This document shows, piece after piece, positions 19,566-27,769 of a stretch of DNA of 64,000 nt (positions are counted from its first letter, which is position 1; every line of letters starts with the position of its first letter). A program made the position numbers and the translations under genes. Where the stretch lies: the NCBI RefSeq assembly GCF_020165855.1, contig NZ_JAIUFY010000005.1:310001-374000 (forward strand). Reading direction: 5' to 3'. Source of the DNA: Celeribacter litoreus. Lineage in GTDB: Bacteria; Pseudomonadota; Alphaproteobacteria; Rhodobacterales; Rhodobacteraceae. The notes under the pieces were generated by a model that saw only the letters and a list, made by a program, of their open reading frames with translations, was not told the origin of the DNA and ran no database searches.

Positions 19566-21206
19566 TTAGCGAGGCTCGGAAGCCAGACCGCGCCAGATCG
19601 CGACACACATGACCAGAAGGACCACGGTGAAGGGCAGGCCGGTCGAGATGACCATGGACTGCAATGCGCCCAGACCACCTGCGGAGAGCAGAAGCACGAT
19701 GGCAACCACTCCTTCGAACACGCACCAGAACACACGCTGCGGCACCGGAGCGTCGACTTTGCCGCCCGCTGCGATCGTGTCGATCACGAGAGAGCCGGAG
19801 TCAGACGATGTCACGAAGAACACGATGACCAGAACGATCCCGATGAAGGAGGTGATCGCCGTCAGGGGCATTGCGTCCAACATGGTGAAGAGCTGAAGCG
19901 GAAGTGCAGCTTCGGTCACGGCCATGTAGCCATCACGGACAACCTGGCTGATGGCTGCGCCACCGAAGACGGACATCCAGAGCACACAGACCATGGACGG
20001 CACGATCAGCACGGAAATGATGAATTCGCGCACGGTGCGGCCACGGGAAACGCGGGCGATGAACATACCCACGAACGGCGACCAGGAGATCCACCAAGCC
20101 CAGTAGAAGGAGGTCCAGCCCTGAGCGAAGTTCACGTCCTCACGGCCGACAGGCATGGAGAGAGAGGGCAAGTACTGCAGGTAAGCGCCGAGGAAGCTCA
20201 GGATGTCGGTGGTCAACAGGAGGGTCGGACCGGCGATCAGCACGAAGGCCCAAAGCAGGAAGGCGACGCCCATGTTGATTTCGGAAAGCAGCTTCACGCC
20301 TGCTTCGAGGCCGCGGATGACCGAAAACAGAGCGATTGCAGTGATGCCGCAGATCAGAAGCACCTGCGAGGTGTCGCTGATCGGCATGCCGAAGAGCTTG
20401 TTGAAGCCGGAGTTGGCTTGCGCAGCGCCGAGGCCCAGCGAGGTGGCGAGACCGAAGAGGGTCGCGAACACGGCGAGGATGTCGATGATGTGTCCCGGCC
20501 AGCCCCATACGCGCTCACCGAAGATCGGGTAAAACGCGGAGCGAATGGTGAGCGGGAGGCCCTTGTTGTAGGAGAAGAGTGCGAGGCTCAGAGCAACGAT
20601 TGCGTAGATCGCCCAAGGGTGCAGACCCCAGTGGAAGATGGACGCGGCCATGCCGAGACGGATGGCTTCAGCTTCATTGCCGCCTGCTGCGCCGAGCGGC
20701 GCCCAGTCGGTGCGAACGCCGTCTTCACCGACGGAGATACCACCCATGGAAGAGGAGAAGTGGCTCAGCGGTTCGGAAACGCCGTAGAACATGAGGCCGA
20801 TGCCCATACCCGCGGCGAAGAGCATGGCGAACCAGCTTTTGTACGTGAAATCGGGTTTCGCGTCAGGGCCGCCGAGGCGAATTTTGCCATAGGGGCTGAC
20901 AACGATGACAAGGCAGACGATGACGAAGATGTCTGCTGCGCCCAAGAAGAACCAGTCAAACCCTTTCGTCACGAAGGAGAACATCGCGCTGAACATGCTT
21001 CCAGCCTGTTCCGGCAGGAGCAATGTGAAGACCACGAAGGCAATGACGGCGAGAGCCGAGACGGGGAAAACCGGATTGTGCAGGTCAAAGCCGAATGGAC
21101 CAAAGGTTCCTTCAATGTTGTCCTGGCCGATATCATAATCTGTGTCGATGACACTTTCCGGCGGCGCCTCGTAGGGCGTTTGTTCCGGATCTTTGGAATC
21201 AGTCAT
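19566..21206 (-). CDS. BCCT-family betaine/carnitine/choline transporter
   Basis: 546 aa inner-membrane carrier with about 12 membrane segments after a 50-residue acidic cytoplasmic N-terminus. Diagnostic motifs are GMGIGLMFYGVSEPLSHF in the first repeat and WWISWSPFVGMFIARVSRGR, the tryptophan-rich substrate region and amphipathic loop of BetT/OpuD/BetP proteins. Transport is normally driven by the Na+ or H+ gradient. Its placement between sox and gbc genes points to glycine betaine or a related compound as substrate. The C-terminus is short, so no long osmosensory tail like that of BetP is present. Confidence 0.94.
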   Translation of the reverse strand: MTDSKDPEQTPYEAPPESVIDTDYDIGQDNIEGTFGPFGFDLHNPVFPVSALAVIAFVVFTLLLPEQAGSMFSAMFSFVTKGFDWFFLGAADIFVIVCLVIVVSPYGKIRLGGPDAKPDFTYKSWFAMLFAAGMGIGLMFYGVSEPLSHFSSSMGGISVGEDGVRTDWAPLGAAGGNEAEAIRLGMAASIFHWGLHPWAIYAIVALSLALFSYNKGLPLTIRSAFYPIFGERVWGWPGHIIDILAVFATLFGLATSLGLGAAQANSGFNKLFGMPISDTSQVLLICGITAIALFSVIRGLEAGVKLLSEINMGVAFLLWAFVLIAGPTLLLTTDILSFLGAYLQYLPSLSMPVGREDVNFAQGWTSFYWAWWISWSPFVGMFIARVSRGRTVREFIISVLIVPSMVCVLWMSVFGGAAISQVVRDGYMAVTEAALPLQLFTMLDAMPLTAITSFIGIVLVIVFFVTSSDSGSLVIDTIAAGGKVDAPVPQRVFWCVFEGVVAIVLLLSAGGLGALQSMVISTGLPFTVVLLVMCVAIWRGLASEPR

Positions 21207-21281
21207 GGATATCCCTCCATTGTTGGTTGTACGGGTTCGCCCCGCTTAAAGGCCTCTTTTCGGACCCTTGTATGAATACGA

Positions 21282-21333
21282 TTGTCACGCGCACCGTTCG
21301 GGAAAGCGCGGTTGAAACTGGTGCGCGTGACAA
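21282..21333. promoter_or_regulatory. 14-bp perfect inverted repeat between gbcB and the BCCT gene
   Basis: TTGTCACGCGCACC (21282-21295) and GGTGCGCGTGACAA (21320-21333) are exact reverse complements separated by 24 bases. The repeat sits 11 bases beyond the gbcB stop and about 75 bases upstream of the BCCT start on the minus strand. With no T-run it may be a 3'-end hairpin of gbcAB, an attenuator for the BCCT gene, or a regulator site. Confidence 0.6.
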
Positions 21334-21344
21334 TGATCGAGGTC

Positions 21345-22439
21345 TTAGATTTCGACCTCGACGTCTGTGAGCGGCGTGGAGCAACAGATCAGGATTTTGC
21401 TCTGATCAATCTCGCGTTTGCGGATGCCTCCGCCGTGCTGCATGTCGACTTCGCCGGAGAGAAGTTTCGATTTGCACGTGCCGCAGATGCCGCGCTGGCA
21501 GGAGGACATCGGCAGCAGGCCGGCCTCTTTCGCAGCGGTGAGGATGGTCATGCCGGGGCTGACCTCAACCACATGGCCGGTTTTCGGAAAGCTCACGCGG
21601 AACGTCTCGCCGCTGATCTCCGGTGCCGATGTGGGCTCTTCGATTGTGCCGGCTGTTTCTGCGCCGAAATCAAAGCTTTCCTCGTAATAGTGGTCCATGT
21701 TGAAGCCGGCTTCGCGGAGCATGTCGCGCACGCCTTCCATGAAACGCGCCGGACCACAGCAGAACACTTTGCGCTCTTTGTAGTCCGGAGACATCATGGA
21801 GAGCATCTGGATGTTCAGACGTCCGACATATCCACTCCAGGCGTGGCTTGCAGATACCGTGTCGACCGTCAGAGCGAGACGCAGGGTCGGGTTCTGCATC
21901 GCCAGAAGCTCGAGCTCTTTACGGAAAATCAGATCCGAAGGAGTGCGTGCCGCGTGGACAAAATGCAGGTCGTAGGGCTCCGACAGGTCACAGGCCGTGC
22001 GGGTCATCGACATGAGCGGCGTGATGCCGCTGCCGGCGGAGATGAACAGGAGTTTCTCTTCCGCGTTGGCGTCCGTGGTGAAGTCCCCCGATGGGCCGAT
22101 CACAGTGAGCTCTTTGCCCGGCAGCATGTTGTCATGCAGCCAATTGGAGCCCGGTCCGCCCGGAACGCGTTTGACCGTGATCTCGATCCGGTAAGGACGC
22201 GCCGCAGAAGCGGAGATCGTGTAGCTGCGCGTGACCATGCCGTCGACCGGCAGTTCGAAGGTCATGTGCTGGCCCGGGTAGAACCGGAAGTCCCGCGGTT
22301 CGCGTGCCGAGAAGACAAAGGTCTTCACGTCATGCGTTTCCTGCCGGACCTGGCGGCAGACGAGCGTGTCGTCTACCTCCGAATCCCACAGCGGAACGCC
22401 CGTTGCTTCGGTCAGTTTTTCGTTGCTCGGACCACTCAT
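21345..22439 (-). CDS. gbcB: Glycine betaine demethylase, reductase subunit
   Basis: 364 aa. FAD/NAD(P)H reductase of the ferredoxin-NADP type, with a C-terminal plant-type [2Fe-2S] domain. FAD-binding signature GMVTRSYTISASA near residue 70-82; nucleotide-binding ISAGSGITPLMSM near residue 130; cluster cysteines in SCQRGICGTCKSKLLSG and ILICCS. It passes electrons to the Rieske oxygenase GbcA. The start overlaps the gbcA stop by ATGA, so the two are coupled. Confidence 0.95.
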   Translation of the reverse strand: MSGPSNEKLTEATGVPLWDSEVDDTLVCRQVRQETHDVKTFVFSAREPRDFRFYPGQHMTFELPVDGMVTRSYTISASAARPYRIEITVKRVPGGPGSNWLHDNMLPGKELTVIGPSGDFTTDANAEEKLLFISAGSGITPLMSMTRTACDLSEPYDLHFVHAARTPSDLIFRKELELLAMQNPTLRLALTVDTVSASHAWSGYVGRLNIQMLSMMSPDYKERKVFCCGPARFMEGVRDMLREAGFNMDHYYEESFDFGAETAGTIEEPTSAPEISGETFRVSFPKTGHVVEVSPGMTILTAAKEAGLLPMSSCQRGICGTCKSKLLSGEVDMQHGGGIRKREIDQSKILICCSTPLTDVEVEI

Positions 22440-23725
22440 TCCGCAGCCACCTTTTGGGTCTCGCCTTTCGCGAAGTGGTCTTTCAGACGGTCAATGTACC
22501 ATGCTGCAAAGGACTCGACGTGCGGCTCGGTGTAGGGAGAGTACGGGCCAGGCTGATAGCCGGACATTTCGGCGCCCATCTGAGCCAGGCGAACAAGATC
22601 GGCGTCTTGCTGGTTGGTGTAGGTCCAAACCTGCGTGAGGTTGTCGAGGTTGTAGTCTTCTCCCTCGATGGCATCCTTGTGGACGAGCCAAGTGGTCCGA
22701 ACGAGCGTCTTGCCCGGAGAGATCGGAAGCACGCAGAAGGTCACGATGTGGTCGGACATGAAGTGGTGCCAGGAGTTCGGGTGGGTCCAGAAGCTCAGAC
22801 CGCCAAGTTTTGCACCGGTCGTCTCGCGGCTGAAGTCGCCGAGCAGCTTTTTACAGGCCACTTTGGTGTCGACGGTGTGGCTCTCGCCTTCCCACATCAG
22901 CGGCAGGCGCATGGTACGGAAGCCGGTGACGTCGGACAGATGCTGTTCTTCTGCGGACGGCAGGCCACAGGCTTCCCAGCGAGCGTGGCTTTCGGTCACT
23001 TCTTGCTCGTATTTTTTGACATCGTCTGCGCGGCGCTCGTCGAGTTCGTCCGGAGAGAAGCCGAAACCGAATTCGGAGAGCGGCACGGTCAGCTGCGGGT
23101 GGTTGCCCTCGCAGTGGTAGCACTCGCGGTTGTTTTCGAGCGTGAGCTTCCAGTTGCCGTCTTCGATCAGTTCGGACTGGAAGGCGACCTTGGTGTTCTT
23201 GATGTCGTGCGGAGCGATGTATTTGCTCATCGTTTCGACCATGTTGTCGATATCCGCAGGCGCGTCTTTGGCGAGGCAAATGAAGATCAGGCCAGCGATA
23301 GAGCGAACGTGAACGGTGCGCAGGTTGTGGCAGTTCTTTTTGAAGTCCTTGCCCATGTGCTCGGCGAGGATCAGTTCGCCGTCCTCGTTGTAGGTCCAGC
23401 CGTGGTAACGGCAGACAATGTTGCCGATGGTGGTGGATTTCTGATCAACGAGCTTCGCGCCGCGGTGACGGCAGACGTTGTGGAAGCCACGCACTTCTTC
23501 GTCGTCGCCGCGCAGAAGCAGAACGGAGACCGGACCGATTTCGACCGTGATACAGTCGCCCGGCTCGGGCAGTTCCGGATCAGTTCCAACGAAGATCCAG
23601 TGGTTTCCGAAGATCACCTCGATGTCGAGGTCGAGGACGTCCTGGGACGTATAGAAAGGGGCTTCAAGGCTTTTGTAGGCCTCGCGGCGTGCGACGAGAG
23701 CAGGGATGTCGATTGTATCACGCAT
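22436..23725 (-). CDS. gbcA: Glycine betaine demethylase, Rieske oxygenase subunit
   Basis: 429 aa aromatic-ring-hydroxylating-type oxygenase converting glycine betaine to dimethylglycine plus formaldehyde. Rieske ligands are Cys85-x-His87 (CRHRG) and Cys105-x2-His108 (CRYHG). The mononuclear iron site is around ENNRECYHCEGNHPQL (conserved D/E..H..H pattern) near residue 205-220. The length and the coupled FNR-type partner match Pseudomonas GbcA. Stachydrine or carnitine demethylases have similar architecture; the sox, fdhA and GbdR-like neighbours favour glycine betaine. Confidence 0.92.
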   Translation of the reverse strand: MRDTIDIPALVARREAYKSLEAPFYTSQDVLDLDIEVIFGNHWIFVGTDPELPEPGDCITVEIGPVSVLLLRGDDEEVRGFHNVCRHRGAKLVDQKSTTIGNIVCRYHGWTYNEDGELILAEHMGKDFKKNCHNLRTVHVRSIAGLIFICLAKDAPADIDNMVETMSKYIAPHDIKNTKVAFQSELIEDGNWKLTLENNRECYHCEGNHPQLTVPLSEFGFGFSPDELDERRADDVKKYEQEVTESHARWEACGLPSAEEQHLSDVTGFRTMRLPLMWEGESHTVDTKVACKKLLGDFSRETTGAKLGGLSFWTHPNSWHHFMSDHIVTFCVLPISPGKTLVRTTWLVHKDAIEGEDYNLDNLTQVWTYTNQQDADLVRLAQMGAEMSGYQPGPYSPYTEPHVESFAAWYIDRLKDHFAKGETQKVAAE

Positions 23726-24453
23726 GGAAATGTACCTCGGGTGCTGCGTGTGGCAGGAAGTGCGCTCTTTGGCCGTTCAGGAACGGTTGAGAAGGCTAGG
23801 TGATCAGCGCGTTGCTTTCGCAACACAAAGGGGCATTACAGGCAGGCAGCGCAGGGCGGCTCACGGTCCGGGGCTTCTCCGAGGCGCGGCATTCGGCCTC
23901 GTGCCCGGGCGTCAGCGAACAACAAACGACTGATCCGGGCCGAAAAGAGGCCCGGGGATGTGCGTTGCATGGAAACAGCGTTCCCGCACGCACCTGTCGC
24001 GTCATGAGTTGAAGAGGTGTCTTGCACCCTCATTCTCCCTGATGTTGTTGCCGGCAGGTGTGCTGCTCTTACATTACGCTCAATTTTCGAAAGCGATCAG
24101 AGAGTTTTTTCTGAGACTGGATTTTGCGGCAGAAAACTTGAGGCAGTTTGCAGGTATTATTGCGACGTGATGGTACAAATGGTCGCATTTTCACCCTCGG
24201 ATCGTTCCCATTGTGCTTTAAAAATGTGCACAAGGCCTGTGCGATCCGTGGGGAGCTCAGTGCGTGTGCTGCCGTCTGAGGGGCGAAAGGTGCGTTTTCG
24301 AATCAGCTTTTCAGTGATTCGTAATCTGCAGGGTTTTTGGTGGATACGTTTCTCTTTCGCAGGTGCGAAAGGCTATTCTGCGTGTGCTATCCGCGCCTTC
24401 GGAGGCGCCTCCAAAGGAAGCACGGGAAGAAAGGCCAAACGATGTCGGGCGTT
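23726..24453. promoter_or_regulatory. Long intergenic region upstream of gbcA
   Basis: About 730 bases without a convincing gene. Near gbcA, 48 bases upstream of its start, lies CCGTT-CAGG-AACGG (23773-23786), similar to the CCCGTT-CTA-AACGGG element upstream of etfB. Further up, CCGGGCC-GAAAAGA-GGCCCGG (23935-23955) forms a perfect 7-bp hairpin. The remaining part up to the regulator stop at 24454 is moderately AT-richer; short open frames there lack homology or ribosome sites. Confidence 0.45.
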
Positions 24454-25470
24454 TTAGCTTCGGTCGGTGCTGTCTCTTGCACAGAGCTGCCACTTGAGAT
24501 CGATGATTGGCTCCCCCGCGTCCTCTTCAGTTAGCCGTGCGAGGATTTTGCGCGCGGCCAGCTCCCCCATTTCGCGGCGAAAAGTGCGGATACTGGTGAT
24601 TGAAGGGTAGGCGGCGCCCATCACCTCGAGATCATTGAAGCCACAGATGCCGATATCCCGTCCGATCGTGAGCCCACGCCTCTGAGCCGCGAACTGAGCG
24701 CCGAGGGCGAGGTCATCGTTGTTGCAGAAGATCGCGTCTGTCTCCGGTTCGAGCTCCATCAACTTGTCGAACAGTTCGCTCCCCAGATGCGTGCTGGACG
24801 GTTCAGCGGTTGTAATCTTTCTCAGCGTGCCGTTCGGGCCTGCGGCCTTGATCGCGTCGCTAAACCCCGCGAGGCGGCGTTCAGAGCGCGGGTCCATACG
24901 CGCACCGATAAAGGCTGGCGCTTTATAGCCCCGCGCAAAGAGATGCTCGGTCGCGGCACGCGCAGCGTCTCGGTGTGAGAAGCCGACGATCATATCTACC
25001 GGGGTGTCCGACACGTCCATGATCTGCACCACAGGGCAATCCGCCTGTTCCAAGAGGGCGCGCGAGGCAGTTGACTGATCAATGCCTGCGACGATCAACC
25101 CTGCCGGACGCTGACTAAGGAAGATCCGGATCAAATCCTCCTCGACCGAGGGGATATAGCGCGTGTTGGCGAGCTGCACGTAATAGGGCGTGCCCGTGAC
25201 TGTGTCGTAAAGGCCCGAGAGAACGTCCGCAAAAACGTTGTTCGTCACTGATGGGATGAGAACCCCGATGACGTTGCTCCGGCGCGAGGCGAGCGCGCGC
25301 GCGGACGGATCGGGCACATATCCGAGTTCTGCAACGGCAGTCGTGATTCGTGTTCTCAGGCCCTCTGACACCATTTCTGGGCGTCTTAGCGCGCGGCTCA
25401 CGGTGATAGTTGAGACGCCAACCGCGCGGGCGACATCCTCAAGAGTTACGCGTTTTGAATGTTTTGGCAC
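24454..25470 (-). CDS. LacI-family transcriptional regulator (GntR-like)
   Basis: 338 aa repressor. The LacI HTH is at the N-terminus (VTLEDVARAVGVSTITVSRA, then ALRRPEMVS and LGYVPDPSARALASRRS). A periplasmic-binding-like sugar sensor domain follows (NVIGVLIPSVTNNVFADVLS near residue 60, FCNNDDLALGAQFAAQRRGL near 240). I chose the GTG at 25470 because GAGGCGG precedes it and the HTH begins nine residues later; the frame stays open for 30 codons further into the operator palindromes. It is divergent to gluconokinase and shares the operator region with it, so it most likely represses the cassette until gluconate or its phosphate is present. Confidence 0.9.
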   Translation of the reverse strand: MPKHSKRVTLEDVARAVGVSTITVSRALRRPEMVSEGLRTRITTAVAELGYVPDPSARALASRRSNVIGVLIPSVTNNVFADVLSGLYDTVTGTPYYVQLANTRYIPSVEEDLIRIFLSQRPAGLIVAGIDQSTASRALLEQADCPVVQIMDVSDTPVDMIVGFSHRDAARAATEHLFARGYKAPAFIGARMDPRSERRLAGFSDAIKAAGPNGTLRKITTAEPSSTHLGSELFDKLMELEPETDAIFCNNDDLALGAQFAAQRRGLTIGRDIGICGFNDLEVMGAAYPSITSIRTFRREMGELAARKILARLTEEDAGEPIIDLKWQLCARDSTDRS

Positions 25471-25515
25471 GTTTCTGACCGCCTCTTTCGACACGAATAG
25501 ATAATCGTTGACGGA

Positions 25516-25529
25516 TGACAGCGCTGTCA
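25516..25529. promoter_or_regulatory. Operator palindrome O1 for the LacI-family regulator
   Basis: TGACAGCGCTGTCA, a perfect 14-base palindrome with the central CG typical of LacI-family sites. It is repeated exactly 30 bases further right, in the divergent promoter region of the regulator and gluconokinase. Confidence 0.85.
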
Positions 25530-25544
25530 ATAACAATAACCGAA

Positions 25545-25560
25545 ATGACAGCGCTGTCAT
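25545..25560. promoter_or_regulatory. Operator palindrome O2 for the LacI-family regulator
   Basis: ATGACAGCGCTGTCAT, a 16-base palindrome with the same 14-base core as O1. The 30-base centre-to-centre spacing is close to three helix turns, so both sites lie on one DNA face. It ends 33 bases before the gluconokinase GTG start. Confidence 0.87.
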
Positions 25561-25593
25561 TTAACAAATGGCGGCACGAACGGGAGGAAAACA

Positions 25594-26094
25594 GTGCGGC
25601 ATATTCTGGTCATGGGTATTTGCGGAACGGGCAAGTCCACGCTTGCCGTGCTTTTGGCAGATCGCCTGCACCGTCCATTCATCGAGGCGGACGATTATCA
25701 TTCGCAGGATGCCATCGCTCGGATGGCCAGCGGCGCGGCTCTAACTGACGATGATCGTTGGTCCTGGCTCGACCGTGTGGCCGAAGGCGCGATTGCGACC
25801 GGCGAACCGTCGGTCATCGCATGCTCGGCGCTTAAATCGGCCTATCGCGACAGGCTTCGCGAACGGCTCGGGCCCATCGACGTCATTCATCTGCAGGGAG
25901 ATCGCGATCTGATCGCATCGCGCATGGCCGCTCGGGAAGAGCATTACATGCCGGTGAGCCTGATCGACAGCCAACTCGCAGATCTCGAACCACCCGCGGG
26001 AGAGGACGTCCTCACCCTCGATATCACGCAACCCCTCGGCCCGTTGGCCGATACAGCACAAGACTTCGTCACGCGTTCAATCTTGAAAGCGTGA
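25594..26094 (+). CDS. gntK: Gluconokinase
   Basis: 166 aa P-loop kinase that phosphorylates D-gluconate to 6-phosphogluconate. Walker A is MGICGTGKSTLA at residues 7-18; FIEADDYHSQDAIARMASG is the substrate-site region of GntK; ACSALKSAYRDRLRE and the lid-type LIASRMAAREEHYMPVSLID follow. Start GTG at 25594, with GGGAGGAAAACA in front. It is followed 27 bases later by a TRAP transporter, suggesting uptake and phosphorylation of one sugar acid. Edd and Eda are not nearby. Confidence 0.94.
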   Translation: MRHILVMGICGTGKSTLAVLLADRLHRPFIEADDYHSQDAIARMASGAALTDDDRWSWLDRVAEGAIATGEPSVIACSALKSAYRDRLRERLGPIDVIHLQGDRDLIASRMAAREEHYMPVSLIDSQLADLEPPAGEDVLTLDITQPLGPLADTAQDFVTRSILKA

Positions 26095-26121
26095 TCCTTT
26101 ATTCAATCCTGGGAGGAAACC

Positions 26122-27129
26122 ATGAAAACACTTAGTCTCGCCGCTCTGGTCCTGATGAGCGCATCCACCATCGCAATGGCTCAGGACATGACCCTGCGCT
26201 TCCAATCTTCGGATCCTGCGGGCAACCCGAACTTCCTGTTGCAAAAGCAGTGGGCGGAGAGCGTTCTCGAGAAAACGGGTGGCACCATCGCAGTCGAATT
26301 GCTGCCGGTTGAGTCCATCGTCGCACACAACGAAACCCAAGACGCGATTGCAGCGGGTATCCTCGATGGCCACGTGACCGACACCTCTTATTTCGCAGGC
26401 AAAGATCCGGCATTTGGTCTGATCGCCAACCCTGTGGGCGCCTACGGCAAGCCCGAAGAGATGCTCGACTTCATGTATGAAGGCGGCGGCAAGGAACTCA
26501 TGAACGAACTTGAGAACCCCTACGGTCTCCAGTTCATCGGCGCGACCACGCCGGGCCTCGAAGCGTTCGTGTCCAAAGTGCCGCTCGATGGCGTCGACGA
26601 CCTGAAAGGTCTCAAAATGCGCGCGCCCGAGGGCCTTGTTCAGCAGGTCTTCGCCGCCGCTGGCGCAGCACCTGTGAACTTGCCGGGGTCCGAGGTCTTT
26701 ACCTCGCTCGACAAAGGCGTGATCGACGCGGCCGACTACACCGTGTTCTCGACCAACCACGCTCAAGGGATGCACGACGTAGCGACCCATCCGGTCTACC
26801 CGGGTTTCCACTCCATGCCACTCGTCGAAATCTCGATGAATAAGCGCAAGTGGGACAGCCTGACCGAAGAGCAGCAGGCCGCGCTCGAAGCCTCCGTTCA
26901 GGAGTTCTCCACGATGCAGGTTGCCGCGCTGCGTGCGGCTGACGAAGCTGCTGTCGAAGAGGCGAGCGCCTCCGGCGAGGTCACGATCCACGACTGGTCC
27001 GCAGAAGAGCGCGCCAAGTTCCGCCAGATCGCTCAAGGTGAATGGCAGAAAGTCGCAGAACGTTCTGAGAATGCTCAGAAGGTCTATGACGCTCTGACCG
27101 CATATCTCACCGAAAAAGGTCTAATGTAA
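26122..27129 (+). CDS. TRAP transporter solute-binding protein (DctP family)
   Basis: 335 aa, with a Sec signal peptide (MKTLSLAALVLMSASTIAMA, cleavage near residue 20). The ligand-carboxylate arginine is expected in LKGLKMRAPEGLVQQVFAAA near residue 170, and FTSLDKGVIDAADYTVF matches the family helix. GGGAGG precedes the ATG. It delivers an organic acid to the membrane subunits encoded next. Because gluconokinase and a LacI regulator share the operon, gluconate or a similar aldonate is the likely ligand; the sequence itself does not prove it. Confidence 0.92.
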   Translation: MKTLSLAALVLMSASTIAMAQDMTLRFQSSDPAGNPNFLLQKQWAESVLEKTGGTIAVELLPVESIVAHNETQDAIAAGILDGHVTDTSYFAGKDPAFGLIANPVGAYGKPEEMLDFMYEGGGKELMNELENPYGLQFIGATTPGLEAFVSKVPLDGVDDLKGLKMRAPEGLVQQVFAAAGAAPVNLPGSEVFTSLDKGVIDAADYTVFSTNHAQGMHDVATHPVYPGFHSMPLVEISMNKRKWDSLTEEQQAALEASVQEFSTMQVAALRAADEAAVEEASASGEVTIHDWSAEERAKFRQIAQGEWQKVAERSENAQKVYDALTAYLTEKGLM

Positions 27130-27143
27130 GCTGGACTTGATCC

Positions 27144-27173
27144 AAGGGGCGGCTCCTTGTGGGGGCGCCCCTT
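27144..27173 (+). terminator. Intercistronic hairpin after the TRAP binding-protein gene
   Basis: AAGGGGCG (27144-27151) pairs perfectly with CGCCCCTT (27166-27173), followed by CTTTTG. It lies 14 bases after the dctP stop and 21 before the small-subunit start. It probably acts as a partial terminator or 3'-end stabiliser, giving more binding protein than membrane subunits. Confidence 0.65.
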
Positions 27174-27194
27174 CTTTTGATGTGGAGGCATCCG

Positions 27195-27767
27195 ATGGGC
27201 ACCGCCAAGGAAAATATTCAACACAGTGTGATTGACGAGGCACCACGCGAAACGGGTGCGCCCGTGCGTGAGGCCGGCATGCTCGGGCGTCTGATCTCGT
27301 CCGGGGGGCTGGTATTTGCGGCGGGTATTGTCGTCGCGATGCTGATCCTGATTCAGGAGGTGGTCCTGCGCTACTTCTTCAACAGCCCGACGAATTGGGC
27401 GCATGAGACGACCATCTTCTTGTGCGGGGTGGCCTTCGTTTATGGTGGCCTCTACTGCGTCGCCCGTGACAGCCACATCCGTGTCGTGCTGATCTATGAC
27501 GCGATCCCGAAACGCGCGCGCCGGTGGCTCGATGTCGTCATCTCCATCATCTGCGCGCTGTCCTCCGCGATGTTCGCTTATGCGGCGTGGATCATGGTTC
27601 AACGCGCAGCCTTCACGCCGTCGGGCGAGTTCCGTCTCGAACGCTCGGGGAGCGCTTGGGACCCCGTCTATCCCGGTGTCATGAAAATCTTTCTGCTCGC
27701 GGTTCTCACGGTCATGGCCGTGCAGTTCCTGATCCTTGCCGTCAACTACTACCGAGGGAAGCGCTAA
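27195..27767 (+). CDS. TRAP transporter small membrane subunit (DctQ family)
   Basis: 190 aa with four predicted membrane segments (near residues 40-60, 75-95, 115-135 and 165-185). The conserved DctQ pattern is around VVLRYFFNSPTNWAHETTIF, followed by RDSHIRVVLIYDAIPKRARR. Start ATG at 27195 follows GTGGAGG; the open frame from 27159 is not homologous. It ends 2 bases before the large subunit. Confidence 0.92.
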   Translation: MGTAKENIQHSVIDEAPRETGAPVREAGMLGRLISSGGLVFAAGIVVAMLILIQEVVLRYFFNSPTNWAHETTIFLCGVAFVYGGLYCVARDSHIRVVLIYDAIPKRARRWLDVVISIICALSSAMFAYAAWIMVQRAAFTPSGEFRLERSGSAWDPVYPGVMKIFLLAVLTVMAVQFLILAVNYYRGKR

Positions 27768-27769
27768 CC

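Noticed and set aside
23726-24453. Search for small genes or a CRISPR-like array in the 730-base gap upstream of gbcA.
   Set aside because: Short frames lack start signals and homology and there are no regularly spaced repeats; only isolated inverted repeats are present.
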